Below, one piece after another: positions 17,097 to 34,514 of a stretch of DNA of 64,000 nt. Source of the stretch: DASUPK01 sp963800285 (lineage in GTDB: Bacteria; Actinomycetota; Thermoleophilia; Solirubrobacterales; 70-9); contig CAWDAL010000015.1 of assembly GCA_963800285.1 (NCBI GenBank), forward strand, positions 1-64,000, read 5' to 3'. Each line of letters begins with the position of its first letter. The stretch's first letter is position 1. The notes beneath the pieces were generated by a model. That model was not told the DNA's origin. It made no database searches and saw only the letters and a list, made by a program, of their open reading frames with translations. Both the position numbers and the translations under genes were made by a program.

Positions 17097-17168
17097 CGCA
17101 TCTCGGCGTCCTCGGGCTTGCCCTTGCCACCAGCAAGGGCTGTGCCCTGCGTCCACCGACCTGCTCGG
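17097..17168. repeat. Dispersed hairpin repeat, copy 1 (between secE and nusG)
   Basis: CATCTCGGCGTCCTCG (17099-17114), a perfect inverted repeat CCCTTGC/GCAAGGG (17121-17127 and 17133-17139), then CTGCGTCC and CTGCTCGG. The flanking strings recur in the same order at 30597-30706 and in part at 44341-44431. It accounts for most of a 54-codon open frame (17050-17214) that has no protein-family likeness. Confidence 0.65.
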
Positions 17169-17236
17169 CCACGACCGCCCCCAGGCGCACAGCGCCGCGG
17201 CGTCCCTCATCTAGTGGACCCCAAGGAGACCGACTG

Positions 17237-17758
17237 ATGTTTCGCTGGTATGTGATCAACACCTACTCCGGGCACGAGAACAAGGTCAAGCAGAACCTCG
17301 AGCACCGGGTCCACACGATGGGCCAGGAGCGCAACGTGCGCCAGGTCGTCGTCCCGACCGAACAGATCTCGGAGATGAAGGACGGCCAGAAGGTCCAGTC
17401 CGAGAAGCGGACCATGCCGGGCTACGTCCTGGTGAACATGGAGATGACCGACGACGCCTGGGGCCTCGTCAAGAACACTCCCGGCGTCACCGGCTTCGTC
17501 GGATCCCGCAACAAGCCGATCCCGCTCTCGAAGGTCGAGGTCGACCGCCTGCTCCACCGCGAGACCGCGGAGCGTCCGCGCACCCGCGCCCAGTTCTCGA
17601 TCGGTGAGTCCGTCAAGGTGATCTCCGGCCCGCTGGCCGACTTCTCCGGCGAGATCGCCGAGATCAACGAGGACGCCGCCAAGCTCAAGGTCCTCGTCTC
17701 GATCTTCGGCCGCGAGACGCCCGTTGAGGTCAACTACGACCAGGTCAAGAAGATCTAG
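17237..17758 (+). CDS. nusG: Transcription termination/antitermination protein NusG
   Basis: 173 residues: an NGN domain (opening FRWYVINTYSGHENKVK) that binds the RNA polymerase clamp, and a C-terminal KOW domain (SVKVISGPLADFSGEI) that contacts Rho or ribosomal S10. ATG 17237 is preceded by AAGGAG (17223-17228). It lies 9 bp before rplK and is probably cotranscribed with secE, though the hairpin repeat separates those two by 187 bp. The length is normal and lacks the long acidic N-terminus of Streptomyces and mycobacterial NusG. Confidence 0.97.
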   Translation: MFRWYVINTYSGHENKVKQNLEHRVHTMGQERNVRQVVVPTEQISEMKDGQKVQSEKRTMPGYVLVNMEMTDDAWGLVKNTPGVTGFVGSRNKPIPLSKVEVDRLLHRETAERPRTRAQFSIGESVKVISGPLADFSGEIAEINEDAAKLKVLVSIFGRETPVEVNYDQVKKI

Positions 17759-17767
17759 CCTGCGCCC

Positions 17768-18199
17768 ATGGCCAAGAAGGTCCTCACCCAGATCAAGCTG
17801 CAGATCCCCGCCGGCGCCGCCAACCCAGCGCCCCCGGTCGGCCCTGCCCTCGGTCAGCACGGCGTCAACATCATGGAGTTCTGCAAGGCGTTCAACGCGC
17901 AGACCCAGCAGGACGCCGGCACCATCATCCCGGTCGAGATCACGGTCTACGAGGACCGCTCCTTCGATTTCATCACCAAGACCCCGCCGGCCGCGGTCCT
18001 GATCAAGGAGGCCGCCGGCCTGGACAAGGGCTCCGGAGAGCCCCACAGTGTCAAGGTCGGCTCGATCACCGTCGACCAGGCCCGCCAGATCGCCGAGCGC
18101 AAAATGCCCGACCTGAACGCCAACGACCTCGACGCCGCGACGAAGATCATCGCCGGCACCGCCCGGTCGATGGGGGTCACCGTGGAAGGGCTCAACTGA
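17768..18199 (+). CDS. rplK: 50S ribosomal protein L11
   Basis: 143 residues of the GTPase-associated centre. It has the N-terminal QIPAGAANPAPPVGPALGQ motif, where thiopeptides bind with 23S rRNA, and the C-terminal rRNA-binding domain (ATKIIAGTARSMG). Normal length. Its TGA overlaps the rplA ATG by one base. Confidence 0.98.
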   Translation: MAKKVLTQIKLQIPAGAANPAPPVGPALGQHGVNIMEFCKAFNAQTQQDAGTIIPVEITVYEDRSFDFITKTPPAAVLIKEAAGLDKGSGEPHSVKVGSITVDQARQIAERKMPDLNANDLDAATKIIAGTARSMGVTVEGLN

Positions 18200-18984
18200 T
18201 GGCGCGCGGCAAGAGATACAGAGAGGCCTACGAGAAGATCGATCGCACGACTGCCTATCCGCCCGCGGAGGCCATCCGCCTGATCAAGGAGACCTCCGGC
18301 GCGAAGTTCGACGAGACCGTCGAGCTGCACATCCGCCTCGGCGTCAACGTGCGCCACGCGGAGGAGCAGCTGCGCGGGACGCTCGCCCTGCCGAAGGGCC
18401 TCGGGAAGAACGTCACGATCGCCGTCTTCGCCGAGGGAGACGTCGCCCGCCAGGCAACCGAGGCCGGAGCAGACTTCGTCGGCTCCGACGACCTCGCCGA
18501 GCGGATCGAGGGCGGCTGGACCGATTTCGACGTCGCGATCGCCCACCCCTCGCAGATGCCGAAGGTCGGCAAGCTTGGCCGCGTCCTCGGCCCTCAGGGC
18601 AAGATGCCGAACCCCAAGGTCGGGACCGTCACCGAGGACATCGCCAAGGCCGTCGACGAGGCCAAGGCGGGCAAGGTCGAGTACCGCACCGACCGCCAGG
18701 CCATCGTCCACCTCGCGATCGGGAAGACCAGCTTCTCCGAGCAGGACCTGCTCGAGAACTACGCCGCGGTGATCGAGGAGATCATCCGCGCCAAGCCGGC
18801 AGCGGCCAAGGGCCGCTACATCCTCTCGATCACGGTCACCACGACGATGGGCCCCGGGATCCGAATCGACTCATCCCGCACTCGCCGCGGCGAGATCATG
18901 CTCGGGGCCGGAGCAGCGGCGGAGAACGGCGACGTCGAGACCGCGGATGATGCTGGCCAAGCGGAGGAGCCCGCGACCGCCTAA
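18199..18984 (+). CDS. rplA: 50S ribosomal protein L1
   Basis: 261 residues, slightly longer than the usual 230-235. It forms the mobile L1 stalk that escorts E-site tRNA and can repress its own mRNA. Signature regions are MPKVGKLGRVLGPQGKMPNPK (central) and the closing TTTMGPGIRID. The extra C-terminal 25-30 residues are acidic and alanine-rich (ENGDVETADDAGQAEEPATA). Its stop overlaps TAACAT (18982-18987), a possible -10 box for rplJ. Confidence 0.97.
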   Translation: MARGKRYREAYEKIDRTTAYPPAEAIRLIKETSGAKFDETVELHIRLGVNVRHAEEQLRGTLALPKGLGKNVTIAVFAEGDVARQATEAGADFVGSDDLAERIEGGWTDFDVAIAHPSQMPKVGKLGRVLGPQGKMPNPKVGTVTEDIAKAVDEAKAGKVEYRTDRQAIVHLAIGKTSFSEQDLLENYAAVIEEIIRAKPAAAKGRYILSITVTTTMGPGIRIDSSRTRRGEIMLGAGAAAENGDVETADDAGQAEEPATA

Positions 18985-18994
18985 CATGGCGCGC

Positions 18995-19140
18995 CGAACA
19001 TCTGCCGCCAAAGACCGCCGGCGGGACTCCACTCCATATAGGGGTCCGGAAGTCCGGCGCAGGTGAGCGAGAGTCAACCGGTCGCAATGACCGCCCGCTC
19101 TGGCCCGCCTGCGTGCGGGTCTTTTCTTTGGCGGGGCGGA
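18995..19140 (+). ncRNA. Probable L10 leader RNA
   Basis: The 170-base gap between rplA and rplJ holds a structured-looking leader with GCCGCCAAAGACCGCCGGCGG, a purine-rich GTCCGGAAGTCCGG segment, and a terminator-like hairpin just before rplJ. Its location and general plan match the L10 leader, where the L10-L12 complex binds its own mRNA. I could not score it against the family model, so the call rests on position and visible pairing. Confidence 0.4.
19102..19125 (+). terminator. Terminator-like hairpin in the rplJ leader
   Basis: GCCCGC (19103-19108), loop CTGCGT, then GCGGGT and TCTTTTCTTT. It lies 30 bases before the rplJ start and downstream of the proposed L10 leader, the right place for transcription attenuation of rplJL-rpoBC. 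Confidence 0.5.
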
Positions 19141-19154
19141 CGAACGAGAACGAA

Positions 19155-20021
19155 ATGGACAGAGAGCAGAAGACAGCAGTGGTCGAGGAGCTCGCCACCG
19201 AGCTCAAGGACTCGGCGGCGATCTTCGCCGTCGACTATCGCGGGATCAGCGTGCCGCAGGCCGCCGAGCTCCGCGCCAGCCTGCGCGACGCCGATACGCG
19301 CTTCCGCGTCGTCAAGAACCGGCTCACCCTCCGCGCCGCGGACGAGGCTGGAACGGACGGCCTCAAGGACCTCCTGAGCGGGCCCACCGCCCTCGCCCTG
19401 GTCAAGGGCGACGCGGCCCTCGCCGCGAAGACGCTCAACCGCCTGGGCTCCGAGTGGGAGCTGCTCGCCTACAAGGGCGGGTTGATGGACGGGGAGGCGC
19501 TCGATCCCGACACGTTTGTGGCGATCGCCCGCCTGCCCGGCCGCGAGATGCTCAACGCCCAGCTCGCCGGCACCGTCGCGAGCCCGCTGACCGGCCTGGT
19601 CCGCGGCCTCGGCTCGATGATCCAGGGCCTGGCCATGCAGCTCGGCCAGATCGCCGAGCAGGGCCTGGTCACGGGCGAGGCGCCCAAGGAGGAGGCGGAG
19701 CCGGCCAAGGAGGAAACGCCCAAGGAGGATGGTGCGCCCGCAGCCGCCGCCGATTCCGAAGGTCCCGGTGATGAGGCCGGCGGCGGCGAGGACGCGCCTT
19801 CTGATGGCGAAGCCGATGCTCAGGAAGCGCAGCAAGGCGACGCAGACCCCGAGCCCGCCGAGTCCCCGGAGGAGACCTCCGAGGAGGAGGCGCCCGAGGG
19901 TGAGGACGCCGGTCAGGACGAGGTGGCCGAGACCGGGGAGGGTGACGCCGACATCGGCGAGGAGCCGGCGCAGGAAGAGACTTCGGAAGATTCTGACGAG
20001 AACAAGGAGGACAGCGAGTAG
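19155..20021 (+). CDS. rplJ: 50S ribosomal protein L10 with a long acidic C-terminal tail
   Basis: ATG 19155 (MDREQKTAVVEEL) gives 288 residues. Positions 1-172 are a normal L10, with FAVDYRGISVPQAAELR and the C-terminal helix (GSMIQGLAMQLGQIAEQG) that docks L7/L12 dimers. The remaining 115 or so residues are a Glu/Asp/Ala/Pro-rich tail absent from typical L10. Bases 19719-19814 of the tail align without gaps to the tail of rpsE (45401-45496) and resemble rpsQ. The tail uses GAA, GAT and TCT codons more than the core. It follows the L10 leader and is directly joined to rplL. Confidence 0.95.
   Translation: MDREQKTAVVEELATELKDSAAIFAVDYRGISVPQAAELRASLRDADTRFRVVKNRLTLRAADEAGTDGLKDLLSGPTALALVKGDAALAAKTLNRLGSEWELLAYKGGLMDGEALDPDTFVAIARLPGREMLNAQLAGTVASPLTGLVRGLGSMIQGLAMQLGQIAEQGLVTGEAPKEEAEPAKEETPKEDGAPAAAADSEGPGDEAGGGEDAPSDGEADAQEAQQGDADPEPAESPEETSEEEAPEGEDAGQDEVAETGEGDADIGEEPAQEETSEDSDENKEDSE
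19719..19814 (+). repeat. Acidic-tail cassette in rplJ
   Basis: A 96-base coding block beginning CCCAAGGAGG and ending CTTCTGATGGCGAAGCC. It aligns without gaps to rpsE 45401-45496 and shares its first and last blocks with rpsQ 41011-41157. The preceding AGGAAACG is also shared with rpsQ. It encodes PKEDGAPA through PSDGEA. Confidence 0.6.
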
Positions 20022-20411
20022 ATGGCCACCAAGGTCAGCACAGAAGACTGGATCGAGGAGCTGAAGGGCATCTCGGTGCTCGAGCTCTCCGAGCGCATCA
20101 AGGCGCTCGAGGAGGAGTTCGGCGTCTCCGCGACCGCCGTTGCCGCAGCCGCACCCGCCGCGGGCGGCCCGGCCGGCGATGGAGCGGGCGAGGAGGAGGC
20201 CGGGACGGTTGATCTCGTCCTGACCGGCGCCGGCGAGAAGAAGATCGGCGTGATCAAGGTCGTGCGCGCCGCCACCGGACTCGGCCTCAAGGAGGCCAAG
20301 GCTCTCGTTGACGAGGCTCCCAAGCCCGTCAAGGAGGCGATCGAGCGTGAGGAGGCCGAGGGCCTGCTCAAGGAGATCGAAGAGGCCGGCGGCACCGCCG
20401 AGATCAAGTAG
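20022..20411 (+). CDS. rplL: 50S ribosomal protein L7/L12
   Basis: 129 residues: an N-terminal dimerisation helix (LSERIKALEEEFGVS), an Ala/Gly/Glu hinge (about 36-60) and a C-terminal factor-binding domain (GAGEKKIGVIKVVRAATGLGLKEAK) that recruits EF-Tu and EF-G. It starts directly after the rplJ stop, the conserved arrangement that allows extra L12 copies per L10. The gap to rpoB (195 bp) contains a strong promoter. Confidence 0.98.
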   Translation: MATKVSTEDWIEELKGISVLELSERIKALEEEFGVSATAVAAAAPAAGGPAGDGAGEEEAGTVDLVLTGAGEKKIGVIKVVRAATGLGLKEAKALVDEAPKPVKEAIEREEAEGLLKEIEEAGGTAEIK

Positions 20412-20493
20412 TACGAGCCTGAAACTGCCCCATACCGCCCAGATTGGGAGTAAGATCCCGGCGCGTGCCCTTTCGGGGGCGTGTTAGCAACCC

Positions 20494-20522
20494 TTGACCA
20501 AACGGTTGCCGTGCGTTACTAT
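20494..20522 (+). promoter_or_regulatory. Promoter upstream of rpoB (TTGACC - 17 bp - TACTAT)
   Basis: TTGACC (20494-20499) and TACTAT (20517-20522) have ideal 17-bp spacing for the housekeeping sigma factor. Transcription would start near 20529 and give a leader of about 78 nt ending in GAGGAG before the TTG start. This lets rpoBC be expressed apart from rplJL. Confidence 0.75.
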
Positions 20523-20606
20523 GCACGGTTCGCGCGCCCGGTGAGCCCTGCTGCCTGATTCTTGCGCGGTCTCACAAGCCTTCTAATACTTTGAGGAGTC
20601 GCCGAG

Positions 20607-28255
<7,649 letters not shown>

Positions 28256-28261
28256 CTTCGG

Positions 28262-28291
28262 CAGGACCGAGCGCTAGGCGCGCGGGTCCTG
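28262..28291. terminator. Hairpin between convergent rpoC and a VOC gene
   Basis: CAGGACC (28262-28268) pairs with GGTCCTG (28285-28291), with an inner GCGC/GCGC stem. It lies between two convergent stop codons and could end transcription from both sides, although no long T tract follows. Confidence 0.5.
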
Positions 28292-28687
28292 TTAGGTGCC
28301 GGTTTGGCCCTGCACCAGGCCGACCAGGTGGCCTTCCGGGTCGTTGAAGAGGCCGATCGTCAGGTCCTCCGTCATCGTCTCCGGGCCCATCACCCTTGTG
28401 CCTCCGAGCTTCTCCACCTGATCGAGTGAGGCGCCCACGTCCGGGACCTCGATGTAGAAGGTGACGTGGCCCTCGTAGCCCTCGGGGCCCACGCCGATTC
28501 CACCGCCGATGCCGATTCCGTCGGGATTGGTGTTGTCCTCCTGGGGCACCATCGCGTACGGCGGCACGCCCTCCTGGCCCGCCGCGGGCGCCTCCGCATA
28601 GCCCCATCCGGCGACGTCGGAGTAGAAGCTCTTCAACCCCTCGATGTCCTTGCCAACGACCTCGAAATGCACCACGGGTTGTCCCAT
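28292..28687 (-). CDS. VOC-family (glyoxalase/bleomycin-resistance-like) protein
   Basis: 131 residues from ATG 28687, which follows an AGGAGG site at 28695-28700; a longer in-frame start is less likely. The beta-alpha-beta-beta-beta fold is seen in VVHFEVVGKDIEGLKSFY, a Gly-rich middle (GIGIGGGIG) and HVTFYIEVPDV, then LFNDPEGHLVGL. Possible metal ligands are His7, the HVTFYIEV segment and the end motif; the substrate is unknown. It faces rpoC tail to tail and may form a short operon with the two upstream minus-strand genes. Confidence 0.8.
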   Translation of the reverse strand: MGQPVVHFEVVGKDIEGLKSFYSDVAGWGYAEAPAAGQEGVPPYAMVPQEDNTNPDGIGIGGGIGVGPEGYEGHVTFYIEVPDVGASLDQVEKLGGTRVMGPETMTEDLTIGLFNDPEGHLVGLVQGQTGT

Positions 28688-28721
28688 GCGGTTCCCTCCT
28701 GGCGGTTGTCGGAGCCGGCGT

Positions 28722-29045
28722 CTAGCTGCCGGCGGGTGTGTGCTCACGCCGCTCGTGGGCGGCCATTCCGGGGGCGACCCTCGGCTCGATCACCGGTGTC
28801 CTGGTGCGGCCGCCGGGCGGGCAGTCCGGCTGCGCCTGCGCGGCGCCGCCGTGGGGTCCACGGCGTGGGCCGCGCGGCTTGAGCGGGCTGCGCCGGAAGC
28901 GCCGGAAGCTGTGCCCGCCCGCGTCTCCGGGCTCCTCCTCGAGCTCCGGCTCCTCCTTGACGGCCCAGTAGATCAGCCACATGCCGTAGAGGACCGGGAT
29001 CTTCAGGATCACGGCCAAGAAGATGATCGGTACCACCTCTCCCAT
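28722..29045 (-). CDS. Small single-pass membrane protein, unknown function
   Basis: 107 residues: one N-terminal membrane helix (VVPIIFLAVILKIPVLYGMWLIYWAV), an acidic patch (KEEPELEEEPGD), then a basic, Pro/Arg-rich tail (RRFRRSPLKPRGPRRGP). No family is recognised. It lies between the VOC and HAD-like genes on the same strand with short gaps, so cotranscription is plausible. The tail is low-complexity, so the exact end is less certain than the helix. Confidence 0.55.
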   Translation of the reverse strand: MGEVVPIIFLAVILKIPVLYGMWLIYWAVKEEPELEEEPGDAGGHSFRRFRRSPLKPRGPRRGPHGGAAQAQPDCPPGGRTRTPVIEPRVAPGMAAHERREHTPAGS

Positions 29046-29055
29046 CGTGGCGAGT

Positions 29056-29598
29056 CTACCCCTGATCAGATCGGCCGAAGCCGTCGCGGGCCCAATGCTC
29101 GATGGCCTCGACCTGGACCTCCATCAAGCCGACGTCGGATTCGGTCGGGACGAGCAGGGTGGGGGCGGGGCGCTGATCGGACCACTCATAACAGCTGCCG
29201 TCGAGACTGTCGTCGATCCAGGCGAGGGGACGTGAGCCGGCGTACTCGTCGAGCGCCTCGAGCTTCCAGTGGGCGGTGCCGAAGCGGGCGCGGCCGTCGA
29301 AGGTCAGGTAGGGGAGCTCCGGCACGCCGAGGATCCCCGGGAGATGGTCGTTGGCGCGATCCTCCCAGCCACTCGCCCAGATCAGCTCGTAGGTCTTGGC
29401 CAGTCGGTTCAGCCGCGGGCCCGTCTCGAGGGCGATGCAATGGAGCATTCCGTCGATCAGGTGGAACTTTCCCGGAGCGTCGTGGGGGACCCCGCGGCCG
29501 GGTTCCGGCTGGTCGAAGCCGAACAGGCTGATCACGCCGTCGATGTCGACGGCGAGGACCGGCGCATCGCTCGTTGCCTTCTTTCGAAGCAGGGGCAT
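29056..29598 (-). CDS. HAD-like phosphatase/hydrolase family protein
   Basis: 180 residues. The first motif, AVDIDGVI (Asp18 and Asp20), matches the catalytic DxD of haloacid-dehalogenase-like phosphatases; WASGWEDRAN sits where the second motif is expected; and LAWIDDSLDG supplies the acidic fourth motif. A cap domain seems minimal. Related short proteins are usually annotated only as HAD-domain proteins; the substrate is unknown. It is transcribed away from rpsL, whose promoter lies about 90 bp away. Confidence 0.75.
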   Translation of the reverse strand: MPLLRKKATSDAPVLAVDIDGVISLFGFDQPEPGRGVPHDAPGKFHLIDGMLHCIALETGPRLNRLAKTYELIWASGWEDRANDHLPGILGVPELPYLTFDGRARFGTAHWKLEALDEYAGSRPLAWIDDSLDGSCYEWSDQRPAPTLLVPTESDVGLMEVQVEAIEHWARDGFGRSDQG

Positions 29599-29687
29599 TG
29601 GCGCGAAGGGTATTGAGACCCTCCCCGCCGCCGCCCCACGCGGGTCGGGCGGAGCAGGTGCGCGGCGACATCGGACAGGCTCTCGGC

Positions 29688-29693
29688 TACCAT
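29688..29693 (+). promoter_or_regulatory. -10 box for rpsL (TACCAT), likely leaderless transcript
   Basis: TACCAT in GGCTACCATGCTCC ends nine bases before the rpsL ATG, so the transcript would start at or within a few bases of the start codon. No Shine-Dalgarno sequence is visible. Similar spacing occurs at rpsE, truA and surE. Confidence 0.5.
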
Positions 29694-29702
29694 GCTCCGC
29701 CG

Positions 29703-30098
29703 ATGCCCAACACCAACCAGCTCGTCCGCAAGGGACGAACCCACAAGAAGAAGAAGATGTCGACGCCGGGCCTGAAGTCGGGCCAGGGTCGCAAGAAGCG
29801 CGTCGCCGCTCCGCAGCGGCGTGGCGTCTGCACCCGCGTCGCCACGGTAACGCCGAAGAAGCCGAACTCGGCCCTTCGGAAGATCGCCAGAGTTCGCCTC
29901 ACGAACGGGCTCGAGGTGACGAGCTACATCCCGGGTGAGGGCCACAACCTGCAGGAGCACTCCGTGGTCCTGGTTCGTGGCGGCCGGGTCAAGGACCTTC
30001 CGGGCGTCCGCTACAAGGTCGTCCGCGGCGCTCTCGACGCCGCCGGCGTGTCGGACCGCAAGCAGGGCCGTTCGCTCTACGGAGTGAAGGCCACCTAG
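29703..30098 (+). CDS. rpsL: 30S ribosomal protein S12
   Basis: 131 residues from ATG 29703. S12 lies at the decoding site and controls accuracy. The TPKKPNSALRK loop and the GGRVKDLPGVRYK loop, where streptomycin-resistance changes occur, keep the sensitive lysines. It starts the str cluster with rpsG one base downstream; fusA and tuf follow only after an inverted insertion. Confidence 0.98.
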   Translation: MPNTNQLVRKGRTHKKKKMSTPGLKSGQGRKKRVAAPQRRGVCTRVATVTPKKPNSALRKIARVRLTNGLEVTSYIPGEGHNLQEHSVVLVRGGRVKDLPGVRYKVVRGALDAAGVSDRKQGRSLYGVKAT

Positions 30099-30099
30099 G

Positions 30100-30570
30100 A
30101 TGCCGCGCCGCAACCAGGCCACGATCCGGCTGCTCGAGCCCGACTCCGTCTACCGGAGCCGCATCGTCCAGCAGGTGGTCAACAAGGTCATGACCGACGG
30201 CAAGAAGTCGGTCGCCGAGCGGATCACATACGACGCCCTCGCTCTGGTCGGCGAGCGGACGGGCAACAACCCCGTCGAGGAGCTCGAGGGCGCGATCAAG
30301 CAGCTCACGCCCGTCCTGGAGGTCCGCTCACGCCGCGTCGGCGGCGCGACCTACCAGGTGCCGGTCGAAGTGCCCGCCCGGCGGGCCCGGACCCTCGCGG
30401 TCCGCTGGCTGGTCGAGTTCGCCCGTGCCCGCGGCGAGAAGTCGATGGCCGAGCGCCTGGCCAACGAGATTCAGGATGCGTCCAAGCAGCAGGGCAACGC
30501 CTGGAAGCGCAAGGACGACATCTACCGCATGGCGCAAGCCAACAAAGCCTTCGCCCACTACCGCTGGTAG
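30100..30570 (+). CDS. rpsG: 30S ribosomal protein S7
   Basis: 156 residues, the usual length. S7 nucleates assembly of the small-subunit head and contacts E-site tRNA. It has the signature beginning SRIVQQVVNKVMTDGKK and the beta-hairpin region (VGGATYQVPVEVPARR). It is followed by a hairpin repeat rather than fusA, which breaks the normal rpsL-rpsG-fusA-tuf operon. Confidence 0.98.
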   Translation: MPRRNQATIRLLEPDSVYRSRIVQQVVNKVMTDGKKSVAERITYDALALVGERTGNNPVEELEGAIKQLTPVLEVRSRRVGGATYQVPVEVPARRARTLAVRWLVEFARARGEKSMAERLANEIQDASKQQGNAWKRKDDIYRMAQANKAFAHYRW

Positions 30571-30596
30571 TGGTGGTCTTCTCTCGCTGAGAGGCC

Positions 30597-30706
30597 GCTG
30601 CAAACCGGCGCATCTCGGTGTCCTCGCCCGATCGCCTCGCTCACGCACTTTCAGTGTGCGCTCGCTTCGCCGATCGGGCTGCGTCCTTGAGCTGCTTGGT
30701 TTTCGC
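30597..30706. repeat. Dispersed hairpin repeat, copy 2 (after rpsG)
   Basis: Starts GCTGCAAACC, contains CATCTCGGTGTCCTCG (30611-30626), a long stem CCCGATCG (30627-30634) pairing with CGATCGGG (30671-30678) that encloses an ACGCACT/AGTGTGCG hairpin, then CTGCGTCC and GGTTTTCGC. The ends AAACC and GGTTTT are themselves inverted. It has the same order of blocks as 44341-44431 and part of 17097-17168. It may also terminate rpsG transcription. Confidence 0.75.
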
Positions 30707-30744
30707 GGCCTTTCGCGGGACGGAGAAAGACGCCGCCCGGGTGG

Positions 30745-31293
30745 CTAGTCGCCGCGGGCGCGCAGGCTCGGCGCGGCGGTGGCTTTCTCGGCCACCGCTC
30801 CGTCGTGAGTCCGGCCGGCGTGCAGCTCCGTGCTCTCGGTGCGGTCGGGTCGCAGCGTGGCGAGCGCCGCTCCGCAGACCGTGAGCACCAGGGCGCCGAC
30901 CAGCTCGAGCCAGAAGCCCGCGACCGGCTTCGCCTCGGCGTCGATGAAGGACTGGCGCGGGTCGTCGAGCGTGCCGACGTTGTTCACCTTGGGCAGGTCG
31001 CCGATCAGGAAGATGAGCAGGGCGACGACTCCGCAGACCGCGATCGCCACGGCGGCGACCTGTCCCAGCTGCTCCCCGCGCGCCGCCATCGCGATGACCA
31101 GCAGGATCAGGGCGAAGACCGCGAGCACGAGGGTGGCGTAGCCGTGCTGATCGGACGCCTTGATCGCCTTCAGCGCCTCGCCTCCGGGCGGGGTCAGGTG
31201 GAAGATGTCGGTGAACTGCGAGACGCCGAGCATCCCCGCGGCCGCGGCGCAGGCGAGGACGAGCAGGGTCTCGGTGCGGGGGAGGTTCCTCAT
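30745..31293 (-). CDS. Multi-pass membrane protein, paralogue of the next gene
   Basis: 182 residues from ATG 31293, which overlaps the upstream gene's stop by four bases (ATGA), so it is translationally coupled. Four membrane helices are visible: LLVLACAAAAGMLGVSQFTD, ATLVLAVFALILLVIAMAA, VAAVAIAVCGVVALLIFLIGDLP and GFWLELVGALVLTVCGAAL. It shares GVSQFxD, a GDLP/DLPQ motif and a QxF...GFWxE segment with its neighbour, so the pair are paralogues. No known family. It lies inverted inside the str operon. Confidence 0.75.
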   Translation of the reverse strand: MRNLPRTETLLVLACAAAAGMLGVSQFTDIFHLTPPGGEALKAIKASDQHGYATLVLAVFALILLVIAMAARGEQLGQVAAVAIAVCGVVALLIFLIGDLPKVNNVGTLDDPRQSFIDAEAKPVAGFWLELVGALVLTVCGAALATLRPDRTESTELHAGRTHDGAVAEKATAAPSLRARGD

Positions 31294-32147
31294 GACTCGG
31301 CCTGCAGGCCGGGCGAGATGCCGCCGTCCTCGCGCCTCGCACGCCGGCGCCGGGCCCGCCTCGACCCGCCTCTCCTCACTGGGGCCACCCCGCGAGAGTA
31401 GAGGGCGAGCAGCCCGCCGCAAAGCATCAGCACGGCGGAGCAGGCGACCTCAGCCCAGAATCCCTGTAGAAGCTGGGCCTCGGAGCCGCTGAACGCGAGG
31501 CCCGGGCGGCCGGCGTCGAGGCCCTGGGGAAGGTCGATCGCGACGGCGACCGCGAGCCCGAGCAGGCCGCAGAGCGTCACCGCCCCGGCCAGCCGCCTCT
31601 CGCCCCGGTAGGCGCCGGCGATCAGGACGATCGCGGCGACGGCCACCGGGATCAGCACCCACAGATGGGCGCTGCCGGCGGTCTCGGTCCCAACGACGGG
31701 CACGCGGGCGGTGGCGCCGACCTCGCCCGCGTAGTTGGGCGCGTCCACGGCGACCCCGTGGTAGTCGAAGAACTGGGAGACCCCGAGGCCCACCGCGGCG
31801 GCGAGCCCGACGAAGGCGACGGTCGAGCGCGGGGTCACGTGCAGCTCGACGGCCCGGGCCGTGGCGGTCGCGGACGCCCGCGTCCGCTCGGCGAGCCAGC
31901 TCGCCAGGATGGCTCCCAGCTCGGCGAGCAGCGCGATCAGGGCCGCGAACAGCTTGATGACGAACATCAGGGCCCCCGTGATGTGGGGGGCGATCCAGGA
32001 CACGAAGCGGCCCAGCGGCGCGAACACCGGCCGCAGCCTGCGGGTCTCGGCGCGGCGCCTGCGAGAGAGCTCTCGTCCCTCGCGCCGGGTGCGCTCGGTG
32101 AGCTCCCTGACGCGGCCGGAAGCCCGATTGCGGCGGCCGGGGCTCAT
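31290..32147 (-). CDS. Multi-pass membrane protein with basic N-terminus
   Basis: 285 residues if started at ATG 32147; an in-frame GTG-type start at 32213 would add 22 residues but overlaps the fusA promoter. The Arg-rich N-terminus (RELTERTRREGRELSRRRRAE) is followed by helices at GALMFVIKLFAALIALLAEL, STVAFVGLAAAVGLGVSQFFD, LWVLIPVAVAAIVLIAG, LCGLLGLAVAVAIDLPQG and GFWAEVACSAVLMLCGGLLAL. The last four helices correspond to the coupled paralogue downstream. Function unknown. Confidence 0.75.
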   Translation of the reverse strand: MSPGRRNRASGRVRELTERTRREGRELSRRRRAETRRLRPVFAPLGRFVSWIAPHITGALMFVIKLFAALIALLAELGAILASWLAERTRASATATARAVELHVTPRSTVAFVGLAAAVGLGVSQFFDYHGVAVDAPNYAGEVGATARVPVVGTETAGSAHLWVLIPVAVAAIVLIAGAYRGERRLAGAVTLCGLLGLAVAVAIDLPQGLDAGRPGLAFSGSEAQLLQGFWAEVACSAVLMLCGGLLALYSRGVAPVRRGGSRRARRRRARREDGGISPGLQAES

Positions 32148-32182
32148 GCGTGATCCCTGCCTGAAAGCCCGCGGACCGCTGC

Positions 32183-32188
32183 TATCAT
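32183..32188 (+). promoter_or_regulatory. -10 box for fusA (TATCAT)
   Basis: TATCAT within CTGCTATCATCG is a good -10 element. Transcription from about 32195 would give a 190-nt fusA leader containing the hairpin at 32297-32317. It is needed because the inverted membrane genes separate fusA from the rpsL promoter. Confidence 0.5.
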
Positions 32189-32296
32189 CGTCCGTCGCTC
32201 GGGGGTGCCCCAAGAGGGCCTCGTGAGCGTTAACCGTTTCGATGGAGAACGGCGCGACATAGGAGAAGTTCGGGTCGAAGAGACGCTTTTGCGCTC

Positions 32297-32317
32297 GGGC
32301 CCGTAAGGGCCTTTTTT
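32297..32317 (+). terminator. Rho-independent terminator/attenuator in the fusA leader
   Basis: GGCCC (32298-32302), a GTAA tetraloop, GGGCC and six Ts. It points toward fusA, 70 bases before its start and about 100 bases after the proposed start of transcription. No upstream plus-strand gene needs terminating here, so it looks like an attenuator. Confidence 0.7.
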
Positions 32318-32386
32318 CTGCGCGAATACCGAAACTCAGACTAGCCGTTCCGCATCTCCCTCACGCCAGTACGACCGGACAGGATC

Positions 32387-34501
<2,115 letters not shown>

Positions 34502-34514
34502 GCCGAAGGCTGGC

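Noticed and set aside
17050..17214. A 54-codon open frame directly after secE
   Set aside because: Most of it coincides with hairpin repeat copy 1, there is no ribosome-binding site of its own, and the translation resembles no family.
32147..32213. The longer start (32213) of the minus-strand membrane gene
   Set aside because: The extra 22 residues have no conserved feature and would overlap the proposed fusA -10 box; ATG 32147 begins just before the basic N-terminal region.
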